Shown: positions 23,140-33,329 of the stretch, piece by piece | Position numbering within the stretch: position 1 is the stretch's first letter | Layout: each line of letters opens with the position of its first letter | Source of the DNA: Ixodes scapularis | Taxonomy: Eukaryota > Arthropoda > Arachnida > Ixodida > Ixodidae | Direction: 5' to 3' | Length of the DNA: 64,000 nucleotides | Assembly (NCBI RefSeq): GCF_016920785.2 | Contig: NW_024609857.1 | Location: 194,383,027-194,447,026, forward strand | Program-made: the position numbers and the translations under genes | Notes under the pieces: model-generated | Database searches by the model: none | The model's input: the letters and a program-made list of their open reading frames with translations, nothing else | Told to the model about the DNA's origin: nothing

Positions 23140-24560
23140 TTAAACTATGTGCAAAAGCTATCCACAAACCCAGAATTTTCGCCTGGGCAGTCATGCATTT
23201 ATCACTGGATTCGTATTAAAATTAATAATCATTCTTTATTGCTGTGACTTTATTTTTAACCTCGGCATTTTTTATTATGACCCCCGCACCAGTCCTACTT
23301 TGGGTTTACCAAACTCAACATCTAAAACTGAGTGTCGTTTTTCGTGTTTTCTAGCCTCGTGGTTTCGGTCAAACTAAACGCCCAGCTACCTAAATGAGAC
23401 ACCTGACCGCCCAAAAAATAGTCCATTTGTTTTGATCTTTTAGGTAGTTAATTCCTCAAGCTAGAATTTTGTAAACCCATGTCTATCACGTCATCACGTT
23501 TTCCTGGAAAGTAACTAAGAGCCAAAACACATGCACGACAAAAGGGCCGGCCCGTCACATTGCCACCCGCAGAGCCGAGAAAGCAACGCTCGGTCACGGA
23601 CTTCTAGAAGATTCGCGTTCATTCCTGCATCAGACGTAACTTTCGCCCTGCTTTCTTGTTCTCGAAAGTGCCAGTTCATCCTCTGCCTGAGCACGTGACG
23701 CTCGAACCCTCTTTGCCGAACTTTCGAGATATTTGCGCACTGTAGATAAGCAGCTGCCCGCGACATTATCGAATCAGTCTCGCTCTCGCTCTCTGTTACG
23801 CTGCCGAATCACCACCTAGTTTCTGCTGCCTCGACGCTCTTTCTTTATTTTTTTTTTATTTGGCACAAGTTGGCCAAATAAAACCTTTATTTTTCAGTTC
23901 AGTGTTCGTCCTCTGGTCACCTTCATTCGTGAGAATTTAAATCTGATCACATTGAAATATCTGTAATTGGCCTCTGAAATCTCCGATAACGGCGCACAAT
24001 CCATTTTACTTTTTTCAACGCGTCGGTGGTTTTGTCATGCATGTGTCTCGCCATTTGCTCTGAACGATTTTCGCGTTTTGTTTTGCCCCCATTCGTTGGA
24101 GACGTGAGCTCGGAGCGTAGGCAACTGGCCCCCTTGTACGAGAACTGGCGCAGCCGTGCGCGTTCCAAAGAAAGCTCGTGCAGAGAAGAACAAGCCAGGG
24201 ACCAGAGGATGTCGAATTCAGTACATAGAAAAATACCCCACTGTATCGAAGCGCCACCACGCACGATTTCTCGCATTGATGTACAGGCCTGGAAGCCGGC
24301 ATCTATTGGTTCAGAATCACACTACCCAAGGGTGGGGTTGCACCTTAAGGGGCTTTAGCCTTAGGCGGAGCCTGTACCGCGAGCCACGCGCTCCTCTGTT
24401 AGTATTTCATTTTTCCACAATAGTACAAACGAGATGGTTCAATTGGGAATGGGTTGAAACGGGAACCACCCTTGGAGAGATCGGTTACCACCTCTCCTCG
24501 CCAGAGTTCCTCCTCGCCCGCCTTCCTTTCCCTCACCCTACCTTATTGAGTTGCAAAGGA
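23140..24560. other. Unassigned; possible solo LTR or terminator region near 23.5-23.95 kb
   Basis: The segment from about 23480 (TGTCTATCACG) to 23950 (CTGATCACA) contains an AATAAA at 23877-23882 followed by a GT-rich stretch, as in an LTR R/U5 region or a gene 3' end. No matching second LTR and no target duplication were found. Frames at 23947-24572 overlap on both strands and carry no motif. Confidence 0.25.
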
Positions 24561-24564
24561 CCGT

Positions 24565-25200
24565 TTAACTGAAAGAGGGCGAGAGAGAAAAAAGGGCAGG
24601 GCTACCGGCGCTTTCCCCCTTGCTGGTTGTGTAGAAAGAGTAAAAGTCCCGGATCAGGGGCGAATCCAAAAGGGGGGGGGGCGGACGCCCCCCCCCCCCC
24701 CAAACAAAGTTGAACCCCCCCCCCCCCTCCGAGATAAACCAACGCCCGGCCTGCCAGGTGGTAGAAGGCTCGGTACTCAAGGACGAGTGTTCAAAATAGG
24801 GTAGGTCGCATCCTAGCAGGCACACTTGTACTCTGAGCTTGGAGAACCACTCCGTCGCTTCAGCCAAGACTGAAGTCTGCGGCGGCGGTTTCAAAGCACG
24901 GCTTGGAGACAATAAGTCGGCGCAGCGGCGCACTTCTAGGGGCCGTCGGCGCAGTGTGGTTCTGCGGCGGCTAAAACGAAAGGCGCAACCGGAGTCCTGT
25001 TGTGGTACCTTCAACCCCCCCCCCCCCCCCCAAAAAAAAAAAAAGCGGAGTTCTGGATCCGCCCTTGTCCCAGATGAGAGGCTTGGCCGGTGTTGGGTGT
25101 CTGCAGTGCTCGAACTTCCTTCGCGCTTTCTTTGCTGTTTAAAACTCGCAAGCTTAGTTAGAGCCACGGGCTTCGATGGCGACAGTCTCTCGGTCATCGA
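24565..25200. repeat. Left arm of a diverged inverted repeat pair, interrupted by a hAT MITE
   Basis: With the insertion 24655-25067 removed, this arm is the reverse complement of 27750-27955. Shared text includes GGCGCTTTCCCCCTTGCTGG, GTAGAAAGAGT, GGCCGGTGTTGGG and GCTTCGATGGCGACAG. Arms are some 2.5 kb apart. The pair may be the ends of one larger element or two independent copies of a short repeat. Confidence 0.75.
24655..25067. mobile_element. 413-bp hAT MITE with 8-bp target duplication and an empty site in the window
   Basis: Ends CAGGGGCGAATCC and, on the complement, CAAGGGCGGATCC form a TIR. TCCCGGAT (24647-24654) and TCCCAGAT (25068-25075) are the duplicated target. The right inverted arm near 27875 has a single uninterrupted copy of this site, so it is a natural empty site. 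The interior has long G, C and A homopolymers. Confidence 0.85.
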
Positions 25201-25736
25201 GACACCATTGCTCGGTCATAAAGTGCACGAATAACGACAGAAAGCGTCCGTAAACCGAAAAGACGTTTCTTTAACACCATCCTCTCGACTGTGCTCGGAA
25301 CATTTTGTGAATGGAGCGCGCACCGAACGCTGTACCGCCGATGAACGTGGGGTGCACTCGCAAGGTGCGTGCGAGTTTTCTCGTGATGATTGCTGTTTCA
25401 GCTTGCAAAATTTTGTAACTGAATTTATCTTAATATTGATAATTTGCAGTGGTGAGTGACCCGATTTTATTATCTACGACACTTAGTTGAAGGCTCATTT
25501 CCGCTACCGCCTGAGGCTGGAAATTGTTGAAAAGTTAGTTCTGTCGGTTTTTCTGAATCGCGATCATCCTGCGCGATACTAGAGAGCCGGCAAAATTAGC
25601 GCTCCTTAGAGTGCCGCTGCTGGGTTGTTTCCGTTGATTGGGTGCTTTGAAGCGCTGAATAGTCGTTGCAGGGTACCGTCTCAGGTGTTGCAATCTGCGT
25701 TCTCTAGCCCAGTGTGCACGTTTCTTTGTTCGAGTC
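25201..25736 (+). promoter_or_regulatory. Putative 5' region of a plus-strand gene
   Basis: GC-richer sequence leading to the ATG exon at 25737. No TATA box is obvious. The only evidence for a promoter is its position upstream of a start codon followed by a consensus donor. Confidence 0.25.
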
Positions 25737-25803
25737 ATGGCATCCGCCAAGGCGGCGACGGGGGGAACCGCGGCAGCGAACGTGCCAGCGATGGAAATTG
25801 AAG
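25737..25803 (+). CDS. Candidate first coding exon, 22 codons, function unknown
   Basis: ATG at 25737 opens an Ala/Thr/Gly-rich N-terminus (MASAKAATGGTAAANVPAME, then IE) ending GAAG with an immediate consensus donor GTGAGT at 25804. The length is 67 nt, so the intron would be phase 1. The hAT element at 25822 lies in the presumed intron, 18 bp after the junction. No downstream exon with a matching phase was found in the window. It could instead be the first exon of a transposon gene, because it lies between the inverted arms at 24.6 and 27.9 kb. Confidence 0.35.
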
Positions 25804-25821
25804 GTGAGTACTCAAAATATT

Positions 25822-27521
25822 CAGGGATGGGCAGAAATACTCAAAAATTTATTTAGAAAGACAAATACATTAAAATAGTAGCTAAAATACTGATACTAAT
25901 ATATATCTGAAAAAATGTATCACGATACGTATCAGAAATACATTTTAAAAAGAGGCAAAATGTCTTTGAAAATACAAATACAGCAATACATTTTAGGGAG
26001 CCAGAAATGCAAATACAGAAATACTGATACATTTCTTTAAAATTTGTTCGAGACGCCAACTGAGATGAAGCTTGAACTTTGAAGTGGAAGTTTTTGATCC
26101 CGAAATTACTTTCCTGTAGGCTTGGCATTTTACCTTGAACTATACTTCGTTTCAGCTTCGGTCCGAACGCGGCCGATGTTATGAGCAGAAGGGCCAATTA
26201 AACAGCGAAAGAGGCACAACATCATGGCGTGCTCTCTGCAGTTGATAGAACCAGGCGGTATTCGCCGTCTTTCTGTGCGCGCTCTTCCGCCGGCTAGTCC
26301 TATCAAGTTCAGAGAGCAAGCCATGACCTTGCGCTTTTTGCAGTGTTTGATTGGCCCTTCTGCTTATAACATCGGCCGCGCTCGGACCGAAGCTGAAACA
26401 AAGTATAGTGGTTTCGGACGACAAGGAGTCTTCAATGGGCTCAAAAAGCGTTCCATCAAGGACTGACCGCTGTCCATTCCCTGACATACTGTCCGTCTGA
26501 CAAGGGATGCGAAAATATTTCGATCTCTAAATAAATTTTATGTCACTCTAAATCCCATCAAAACGTCACCCCGCCCATGTCCAATAAGGACGCGCCTGTC
26601 AACATTGATCCCATGACGTCACGGTAGGATGAACTGGTATTCTTTATCTGTAGATGTGGCCTAAACATGAAACTTTACCACGCCGCTGTATGAAAGGACA
26701 ATACGTACTTTCGTTGTAGGTTACCTTGTTGAAGATCGTGCAGGCATGTGTCATTTGGAATCTTTTACGGTTGAAAAAACGATACGGTGGCATCCCTGTT
26801 CTGAAGATCCTTCCTGCGGACCCTCCGCCACCGACGCATGGATTGCAATCCTCAAGTTTCGCCTATCATCAAAACAGAGACCCCGTGGATTTCGATCTGA
26901 TATTGCCGGTAAAAGTGCGAGCTCTACGAGAAAACTCGCGCTCGAGACGAGTCGCAGGTGTACGAAGTCTGGGTCGACAAAGCGAAGCCACGTCTGGCCT
27001 CCTTCCTGGGCTTAACCGCTAAGGCGCTAAGGCAAGAGAGACGTTTATAAGCGGACATTGGATGTCAGCAAACAATGACTCAAGTAATTTCTACTCAAGG
27101 ACCCGCGGCAGAATATGCTCTGAATTCACTCCTGGCACGCCACTTGGTTCGAGTCTCCGACTACGCAACACTTCTCAGAAGACAGAAGAGGACGCATAGA
27201 AAAAGAGTTGGAGAATCGGAAGGAACCTTAGACAGCATAATAACAATGTCCCAGCATATCATTGACCCTAATGCCTTCAAAAGTAAAAAAAAAAATCGTT
27301 CGGATTTGTTTTTTTTTTTTTTTTGAGGGGGGGGAGTATTTCCCCCCCCCCCCTCATTTCATCCTGATTGTATCGCGATAGAAAGAAACATTCCAAATGT
27401 ATTTTGATACAAGAATACAGATACTGATTAAAAAATCTATCGTGATACAGAAATACAGATACGAAATATATTTCTGAAATGCTTTCGCGATACATTTGTA
27501 TCGGGATACTGGCCAACCCTG
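25822..27521. mobile_element. 1.7-kb hAT-like element with 8-bp target duplication
   Basis: Ends are CAGGGATGGGCAG and, on the complement, CAGGGTTGGCCAG. AAAATATT is duplicated at 25814-25821 and 27522-27529. Subterminal regions (25840-26050 and 27360-27515) are rich in ATACAGATAC/GATACA motifs in both orientations, a usual feature of hAT transposase binding regions. The interior includes a palindromic repeat (26140-26412), frames of up to 98 codons at 26726-27022 without a recognised transposase motif, and a T/G/C homopolymer block near 27307-27352. Confidence 0.85.
26140..26412. repeat. Palindromic MITE nested in the hAT element
   Basis: Arms read TTTCAGCTTCGGTCCGAACG and its near complement, and continue inward through GGCCGATGTTATGAGCAGAA. 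The centre is near 26275. Mirror-image frames of similar peptides occur on the two strands (MACSLNLIGLAGG and MACSLQLIEPGG), a by-product of the palindrome. Target duplication was not established. Confidence 0.7.
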
Positions 27522-27529
27522 AAAATATT

Positions 27530-27960
27530 GCATCAACTAATAAAAAACTTCGTGGCTGCTTTGAGGCTTTCTACGGTTCCATATAAGTACATCTAGAACG
27601 TCTTCGTCGTTCAACCACAAGGAAATATAAGAACTCGGACACGCAAGATAAAAGCAGCGCAGCTAAACGATCTCAAGCAGTTCTGGGGGTTTGCAAAAGT
27701 TAATTGAGGTTTCCGTGTCGTGTATCGCTTGTTGATTTCTAAAAACGGCTACCTGTCGCCATCGAAGCACGTGGCTCTAATTAAGTTTGCGAGTTTAAAA
27801 CAGAAAAAAAAAGCGCGAACGAAGTTCGGGCACTGCAGACTCCCAACACCGGCCAAGTCTCTCATCCGGGACTTTCACTCTTTCTACACAACCAGCAAGG
27901 GGGAAAGCGCCAGTAGCCCTTTCCCCTTTTCTCTCTCGCTCTCAAAATGGCCCTACCCAC
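27530..27960. repeat. Right arm of the inverted repeat pair, carrying the empty hAT site
   Basis: 27750-27955 is the reverse complement of the left arm at 24.6-25.2 kb. The sequence across 27865-27885 is uninterrupted where the left arm contains the 413-bp MITE. 27530-27750 has no identified feature. Confidence 0.7.
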
Positions 27961-28226
27961 GATAAAACTAATAAGGGGGCCAACTTGGCCTCCGTTTTTG
28001 CGGTGGCTCTCACGGTCTCGAGATTGCGGTCCTGTGCGCGTACACGATTGGCCCCCTCCCCCCTACCTCAATCTTCACTACAACGCCTACACGCACACAC
28101 ACTAGAGATCGCGCGCGCGCCTCTGCCCGATTTTTCGCGCTTTCGTCGTCTGCTCTTCATTAGATTCCTCCGTTTCGGCACTCGTCTCCGGAATATATCA
28201 CAATCGAAATCGCACTCACTGCCTAC

Positions 28227-28640
28227 ATGGCGGGTGTCGATGATGACTTGGTGATCAGCGTGAATGTGATATACATCCTAGCCTGCTTGTTGATCTTGCG
28301 ACACTGCCACGCTCTGAAGGGAAAGAGGTACAGGTTTTGGGTCCGTTCGAGTTGGCGCCACCGAAACACCGAGGGACAGGTCAGTGCTTTGCTGCCCCGG
28401 ATGTGCACCAGAGATGAAGGCTACTTTCGAGAGTCACCAAATCAACACGACGTCGTCCGTCACACCGTAAGCGCGACATGCACCAAGTGCCACGGAAAAA
28501 CTCGCCTGTTATTCCGAATACTGGTGATGGCGAGCGGGTTGAACATGAACATGAAAAAGTGGTTGGCCTGTGCTTGTCCTCCGGGTTTTATTCTTTCAAT
28601 TTTATGTATTCCGAATACATCTCCGATAATTTCCTAGCAG
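28227..28640 (+). pseudogene. PIF/Harbinger-like transposase N-terminal fragment
   Basis: The frame from ATG 28227 encodes a hydrophobic helix followed by KRYRFWVRSSWRHRNTEGQ and then SALLPRMCTRDEGYFRESP. The order [R/K]RFWVRPW - R - GxY..L...L...D...F..Y.RM is the usual N-terminus of HARBI1-type nucleases, so I read this as their first part. It breaks down after about residue 70, and no DDE catalytic core follows before the R1 repeat begins near 28700. A donor-like CAGGTCAGT at 28377-28385 leaves open whether the second half was intron. Preceding 27965-28226 has a CpG- and pyrimidine-rich 5' flank with a CA/GC run at 28110-28125. Confidence 0.45.
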
Positions 28641-28699
28641 CGGTTGTTCGTAGCATCCTTATTAGGTCGTCTGGCTGCGTCTTACCATTCAGAAAGATG

Positions 28700-29841
28700 A
28701 AAACCCTGCTGGAAATAGGCGAAGTGAAATGAGGCCAAAATTCACATTGAACCGATGTGCAACTGCAGGTCCAGGCACATTGAGCAATATGCATTCATGA
28801 AACAAAAACCTAAGTGCACAAATTGGTAATCTTTCAGGGAATTCACATTGGGCTGATGGTATTTATGAAACAAAACTAATGAGCGGCAACTGGCAACAGG
28901 TACCCCAGTGCACATCGCGTTGAGGGTATTTATGGGGCAAAAACCAATGAGCAGCAATTGGCAACAGGTGCTCCTGTGCACATTGGGTTGATGGCATTTA
29001 TGGGGCAAAAACCAGTGAGCGGTGATTGGCAACAGGTGCTCCTGTGCACATTGGTTTGATGGTACTCAGTCAACCAGCAACCATCTATTAAACGTCCGAA
29101 AGATGTGTTGTCCGGACATTTAACATATCCAGTGGATATCTGCCATGATCCATCTAACATTGAAAGTATGTACTGTGCAGTGCAAAATAATTCCCCAGAA
29201 AACGTACCACTAGCGTGATGCAGCTCGACAATAAGGACTATTGTAGGATGTTCAGCCTGATCCTATGGATGTACCATGTACATACCTCAGAAATATTACT
29301 CTCCCTGGTATAGGGACCAGCCCGATGCCAGGAAGGCAACACATTATAATACTGCCAGTGTCGAAGCAGCCTCCTTTTTATGCTAGCATATAGCGTGTGA
29401 ACTGTCCTACATAAAATTTCAAACGGATACGAGGTCAATTCTTTGCAAAACAAGAGCTCAGGGGGCAGATTTGCTGTCCATGCTCTCAATGTATACCCAA
29501 ATGGCGCATTACAGGTGTATAATGTAGTAATCAGGCCCGCAGCAGACATTTTCTATTTTGAAGTTTTTTATCACCATCAAGCTCAGAAACTTTAGCACAG
29601 GATCAATGCAGATAACACTGACGAGGAAGGTGACACTGCTGATGCTGACTCTTTTTAGTGAGATGGACCCCGCCACATGGAAGAGAACTGTGAAATTCTG
29701 GACACAAACATTGTCACATGCTATGACGACGGCCCTGAGGAATTGACCACTGAAGTCTAAGGCGAGGACATGTGCTCTAGTGACGAGGACAACAGACTCC
29801 CATGGCAGCTGCAGCACCAACTGCATAGCGAAAGATGCCGC
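28700..29841. repeat. R1 dispersed repeat, copy 0, with 65-bp minisatellite
   Basis: Homologous over its whole length to about 33330-34636. It starts near CCCTGCTGGAAAT, continues into a tandem minisatellite of about 65 bp (28840-29065, unit with GATGGCATTTATGGGGCAAA and CAACAGGTGCTCCTGTGCAC), then a non-repetitive 700-bp body ending at AAAGATGCCGCT. This copy has three to four units. It ends at 29841, where unrelated GC-rich sequence begins. Confidence 0.8.
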
Positions 29842-30399
29842 TTGTGAGAGCCTCTGGCTCCCTTTCCCTGATCCGGCTTTTGGGCCGCGGGCGCGACGTC
29901 GGTAGCCACCTGACTTCCGACCGGAGCGTGCCCTATCGTGGCAAGGAGATGCAGCCATCTTGGTTGTCTACTCTCTCCACTCCTCCGTCCGTGTCCCCCC
30001 CGTTGGGGGCAGGGTGGCCAGTTCCGCTTATTATAAGCGGATTTGGGCTTCTTTTTTCACAGAGTCGCTGGTAGATTTTTCCAGTCGCTTGTCGCGTTTT
30101 TTGGGGCTTATTCGCGTTTTCCCTGCAAATATTGCTATTTTAGTGCTCGTCGCCCTCACTGACAGCGCGTTTGTCGTCAAAAACGCGAAAAAACAGCATG
30201 ACCGTTTGGCGCAGCGGTTAGGCGGCGCTAGCTACCGTCCGTCACAAAGTACAAAACTATTACTATTCATTCACCAATGTTTTGGCACCTTGCGCGTCTT
30301 GCCAATCAGCAGTTCCCGCCGTCGTGTCTAGTTGCGCAAAATGGCTTCGAAGTGGTCGAAGTAGAGCAAGATATTGTACTCGAGCTCAAGCTGGCATGT
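29842..30399. other. Unassigned, with an isolated tRNA box A-like motif
   Basis: At 30205-30225 the text TTTGGCGCAGCGGTTAGG resembles an internal tRNA promoter box A. No box B and no cloverleaf are visible, so it may be a SINE head remnant. The rest is GC-rich without supported genes. Confidence 0.3.
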
Positions 30400-30456
30400 T
30401 ACTCAGCACGCCATGCCACTATCCGCTCTGTGGATAGTGGCATGGCACGCTGAGTA
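30400..30456. repeat. Strong 25-bp hairpin
   Basis: Arms TACTCAGCACGCCATGCC and continuation pair with the sequence ending GGCATGGCACGCTGAGTA, two mismatches in about 25 bp, with a 7-nt loop. A T run (30480-30497) follows. It could be a short MITE or a precursor-like hairpin; nothing shows transcription. Confidence 0.6.
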
Positions 30457-30835
30457 TTCGCCTTCGTATTTGAGCGAGTTTTTTTTTTTTTTTTTTATTA
30501 ACAAACTATTTTTAAGAATGCGTACATTTCTTGAACTTCCGCTTGTTCTGGGCTTCTTCACGAAGGTCACGCCGCTTTTTTGGCTTGGTTGGGGGCGGCT
30601 ATCTGCTTGTTCGTTCGCTCGCATCTGGCCACCCTGGTTGGGGGGGACGTAGTGAACTTCCCTCTGGCGGGCTCGCCCACCTCCCGGGGACGAGGCTGGA
30701 GCCGCCAGCTAGGGAAAGGGAGAGAGCCCAGGCAGCACAAGATATTGTGCCGACATTGGTCTCAGCATGGTTAAGGTGGCCCCATATGGGCCCAGCTTGA
30801 CCAGTCTAGAGCCAGCATTCATGATGCCGGCACTA
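30457..30835. other. Unassigned GC-rich sequence
   Basis: Overlapping frames at 30531-30800 have no motifs. No TIR or tandem structure until the 60-bp array begins. Confidence 0.3.
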
Positions 30836-31150
30836 AACTGGCTACACGACGGCTACATTGGCCGTTTCTGCCAGCGTCCAACCAATATTGCTGGCATCCC
30901 GGCTACATGACGGCAACATTGGCCGTTTCTGCCAGGTTACAAAAGATATTGCTGCATCCCGGCTACATGACGGCAACATTGGCCGTTTCTGCCAGCTTCC
31001 AAAAGATATTGCTGTATCCTGGCTACATGACGGCAACATTGGCCGTTTCTGCCAGCTTCCAAAAGATATTGCTGCATCCCGGCTACATGACGGCCACATG
31101 ACGGCAACATTTGCCGTTTCTGCCAGCTTCCAAAATATATTGCTGAAAAT
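30836..31150. repeat. 60-bp minisatellite, about five units
   Basis: GGCTACATGACGGCAACATT recurs at 30901, 30961 and 31021, exactly 60 bp apart. A degenerate unit precedes them and the unit at 31081 has a 13-bp internal duplication. Because 60 is a multiple of three, frames stay open on both strands; these are not taken as genes. Confidence 0.9.
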
Positions 31151-31337
31151 ATATGAAGCTCTATATCGGGCTCTGTTTTGCAACCACCGAATGACGGCAC
31201 TGCACCAGCCAAGTCGCGGCAACATCGCTGGGATTCTTCCATATGTACTAGGAATATTTAGACACATAAGCATTTTTGCCTATAAAACCTTAACCACCAG
31301 ACTTTACAACCTGAATTGATTGATGTTTCTTTCATCT

Positions 31338-32260
31338 TCGAGCGCTGCTCTTATGCGTCCGTTTCTGGCTTGAGCGGCGTTGCCGTCGGCGTTGCAGTAA
31401 AGCGTCGGCGTAACACATTTTCGTGACGCGCCACAAAAAGGCGTTACGCCAACGTGTTACGTAACGCGTCACGAAAAAGTGTTACGCGACGCGTCACGAA
31501 AAAGTGTTACGCGACGCCGACGCGTCACGAAAAAGCGTTTCGTGGAAACGTTACGCGACGCCGAGGCGTCACGAAAAAGCGTTACGCGACGCCGCGGTGT
31601 CACGAAAAAGCGTTACGCATACGCGTTACGCGACGCCGAGGCGTCACGAAAAAGCGTTACGCTTACGCGTTACGCGACGCGTCACGAAAAAGCGTTACGC
31701 TGACGCCGAGGCGTCGTGGAACGCATCGTCATAACGTTTTTTTTGGGACGCCTCGGCCTCGGCGTCGCGTAACGCTTTTTCGTAACACCTCGGCGTCGCG
31801 TAAGACGTTCGCATAACGCTTTTTCGTAACACCACGGCGTCGCGTAAGACGTTCGCATAACGCTTTTTCGTGACGCGTCGGCGTGATGCTTCTTCGTGAC
31901 GCCTCGGCGTCGCGTAACACTTTTTCGTGGCGCGTCGGCGTAACGCTTGTTTGTGACACCTCGGCGTCGTGTAACGCGTCGGCATAACGCTTTTTCGTGA
32001 TGCGTCGGCGTAGCGCTTTTTCGTGACACGTCAGCGTCGCGTAACGCTTTTTCGTCACGCCTTTGCTTCGCGTAACGAAAAAGCGTTACGCCGACGGCGA
32101 CCGTAACGGTAGCCGTAACGCGTCGGCGTGACGCGTCGCCGTCGGCGTAACCGCGCGGTGCATTATGGGAAACGTGCCATAATGCACCGCGGTGCCGCGC
32201 GTGTTGCATTATGGGACGTCTCCCACAATGCACCAAGCGAGAGGGAGGAGGAGGAGAAGG
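31338..32260. repeat. GCGTAACGC foldback array
   Basis: The left end GAGCGCTGCTCTTATGCGTC followed by TTGAGCGGCG matches the end of the element at 9598-10656. The left half repeats GTCACGAAAAAGCGTTACGC and the right half repeats its complement, with units of 20-45 bp, so the array can fold on itself. Around 32150-32190 a hairpin (GCGCGGTGCATTATGGGAAA with its complement) matches the one at 10528. A second hairpin follows to about 32235. The expected right-hand terminal repeat is missing, so this copy is truncated. Confidence 0.8.
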
Positions 32261-32865
32261 GGGAGGAGGGAGGAGGAGGGACAAGGATGAAAAAGAGGCA
32301 GGAGGAAGAGGGCTCCCTCCTGACAGCTCCCCCCGCCTCCCCTCTACCTACGTCACTGGTGTATGAAAATCTCAAAATAACCCGCTGTTACTGAGCCCCG
32401 CAACTCGACCAAAGCTTCAGACCAAAAAAAAAAAAAATGGAAATACAAATAAATTTTAAGCAAAACATAAAAACTCAAATCAAATACCCACTAATTAATT
32501 AAGATATTGCATATCCTCACATATAAAAAAATTCAAGTTAAATTAAGATGTCGAACACCCCCTTCCTTTTTTTTTATTTTTTGCACATAAGTTGACGTAG
32601 ATTTCAGTCAGCAAACAAAGGTTATCATGGAACGTATAGCAGGAGAGGAAGCTGGGACATTATGTCTGCTCGCCCAAAAAATTGACTTCAAACTGCGTAG
32701 AGAACAAGATAACTCCAGTAATGGCTGGCCACGCTAGCGACACCGGCCACCGAAATATAAACTGCAGTAGAGTTGGGTCGAAACCGAAACTATATGCCGC
32801 AGTCATATACTTATCCGATCCAAGGCCACAGCCAATTCAAAGTCTAATCCAAAGCCACAAGCAGC
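32261..32865. other. Unassigned; purine-rich then AT-rich
   Basis: A GGA/GGAGGA purine tract spans about 32237-32315. After 32400 the sequence is AT-rich with no gene evidence. Confidence 0.35.
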
Positions 32866-32873
32866 TTCTGGAG

Positions 32874-33277
32874 CATGGAGAATAGAAGGGTAGGAGAGGG
32901 CATGACGTCGGCCGCGTAGCCTCCACAAGCCATGCTCCCTTGACGCCTCGCCTCTTTCTCATTTTCCTCCTTACTCTCCTCACTTACCATGCCAACGTGA
33001 CCACATCACGTGACCGCAGCTAGCCTTCGTCTTGCTGTGGGGTACTAGAATACACCACAGTCTAGACTTCGACCTGATAAAACCTACCGGGCGGAGCGCG
33101 CGCAAGCCTGCAAGGAGTCCTTCTACAATCAACCATCCATCTCACACGTGACATGTCACGCGCACCAATCGCCAGACAGATCTGTGGTCACGCTGGGCAC
33201 AAAATCGTTTAAACTTTTTATGACTAGGCTTCACCAATATTGCAACGTGCCCCCTCCTAGTACTTCTAACCTCCTTG
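32874..33277. mobile_element. 404-bp hAT-type MITE, copy B, with its own 8-bp target duplication
   Basis: Same length and sequence as 7473-7876 apart from scattered substitutions. Flanked by TTCTGGAG at 32866-32873 and 33278-33285, distinct from copy A's octamer, which shows two independent insertions. Confidence 0.88.
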
Positions 33278-33329
33278 TTCTGGAGTCTGGATTCTTTTCC
33301 GTCCCGTCCGTGCAGACCCTGCTGGAAAT

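Noticed and set aside
23480..23950. Solo LTR
   Set aside because: TG...CA ends and AATAAA can be found, but there is no target duplication, no partner LTR and no internal region, so it was kept only as a low-confidence note.
24565..25197. 210-codon minus-strand frame
   Set aside because: It runs through C, G and A homopolymers and the hAT MITE, and contains poly-Phe and poly-Gly. It is an artefact of nested repeats.
30205..30280. tRNA gene
   Set aside because: Only a box A-like motif is visible; no box B, no acceptor stem pairing and no anticodon arm.
30842..31319. Frames of 143 and 153 codons on opposite strands
   Set aside because: They follow a 60-bp (multiple of three) minisatellite, so both strands remain open by construction.
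31454..32284. Several 75-200-codon frames
   Set aside because: All lie in the GCGTAACGC foldback array and repeat RHEKALR-like text; no coding evidence.
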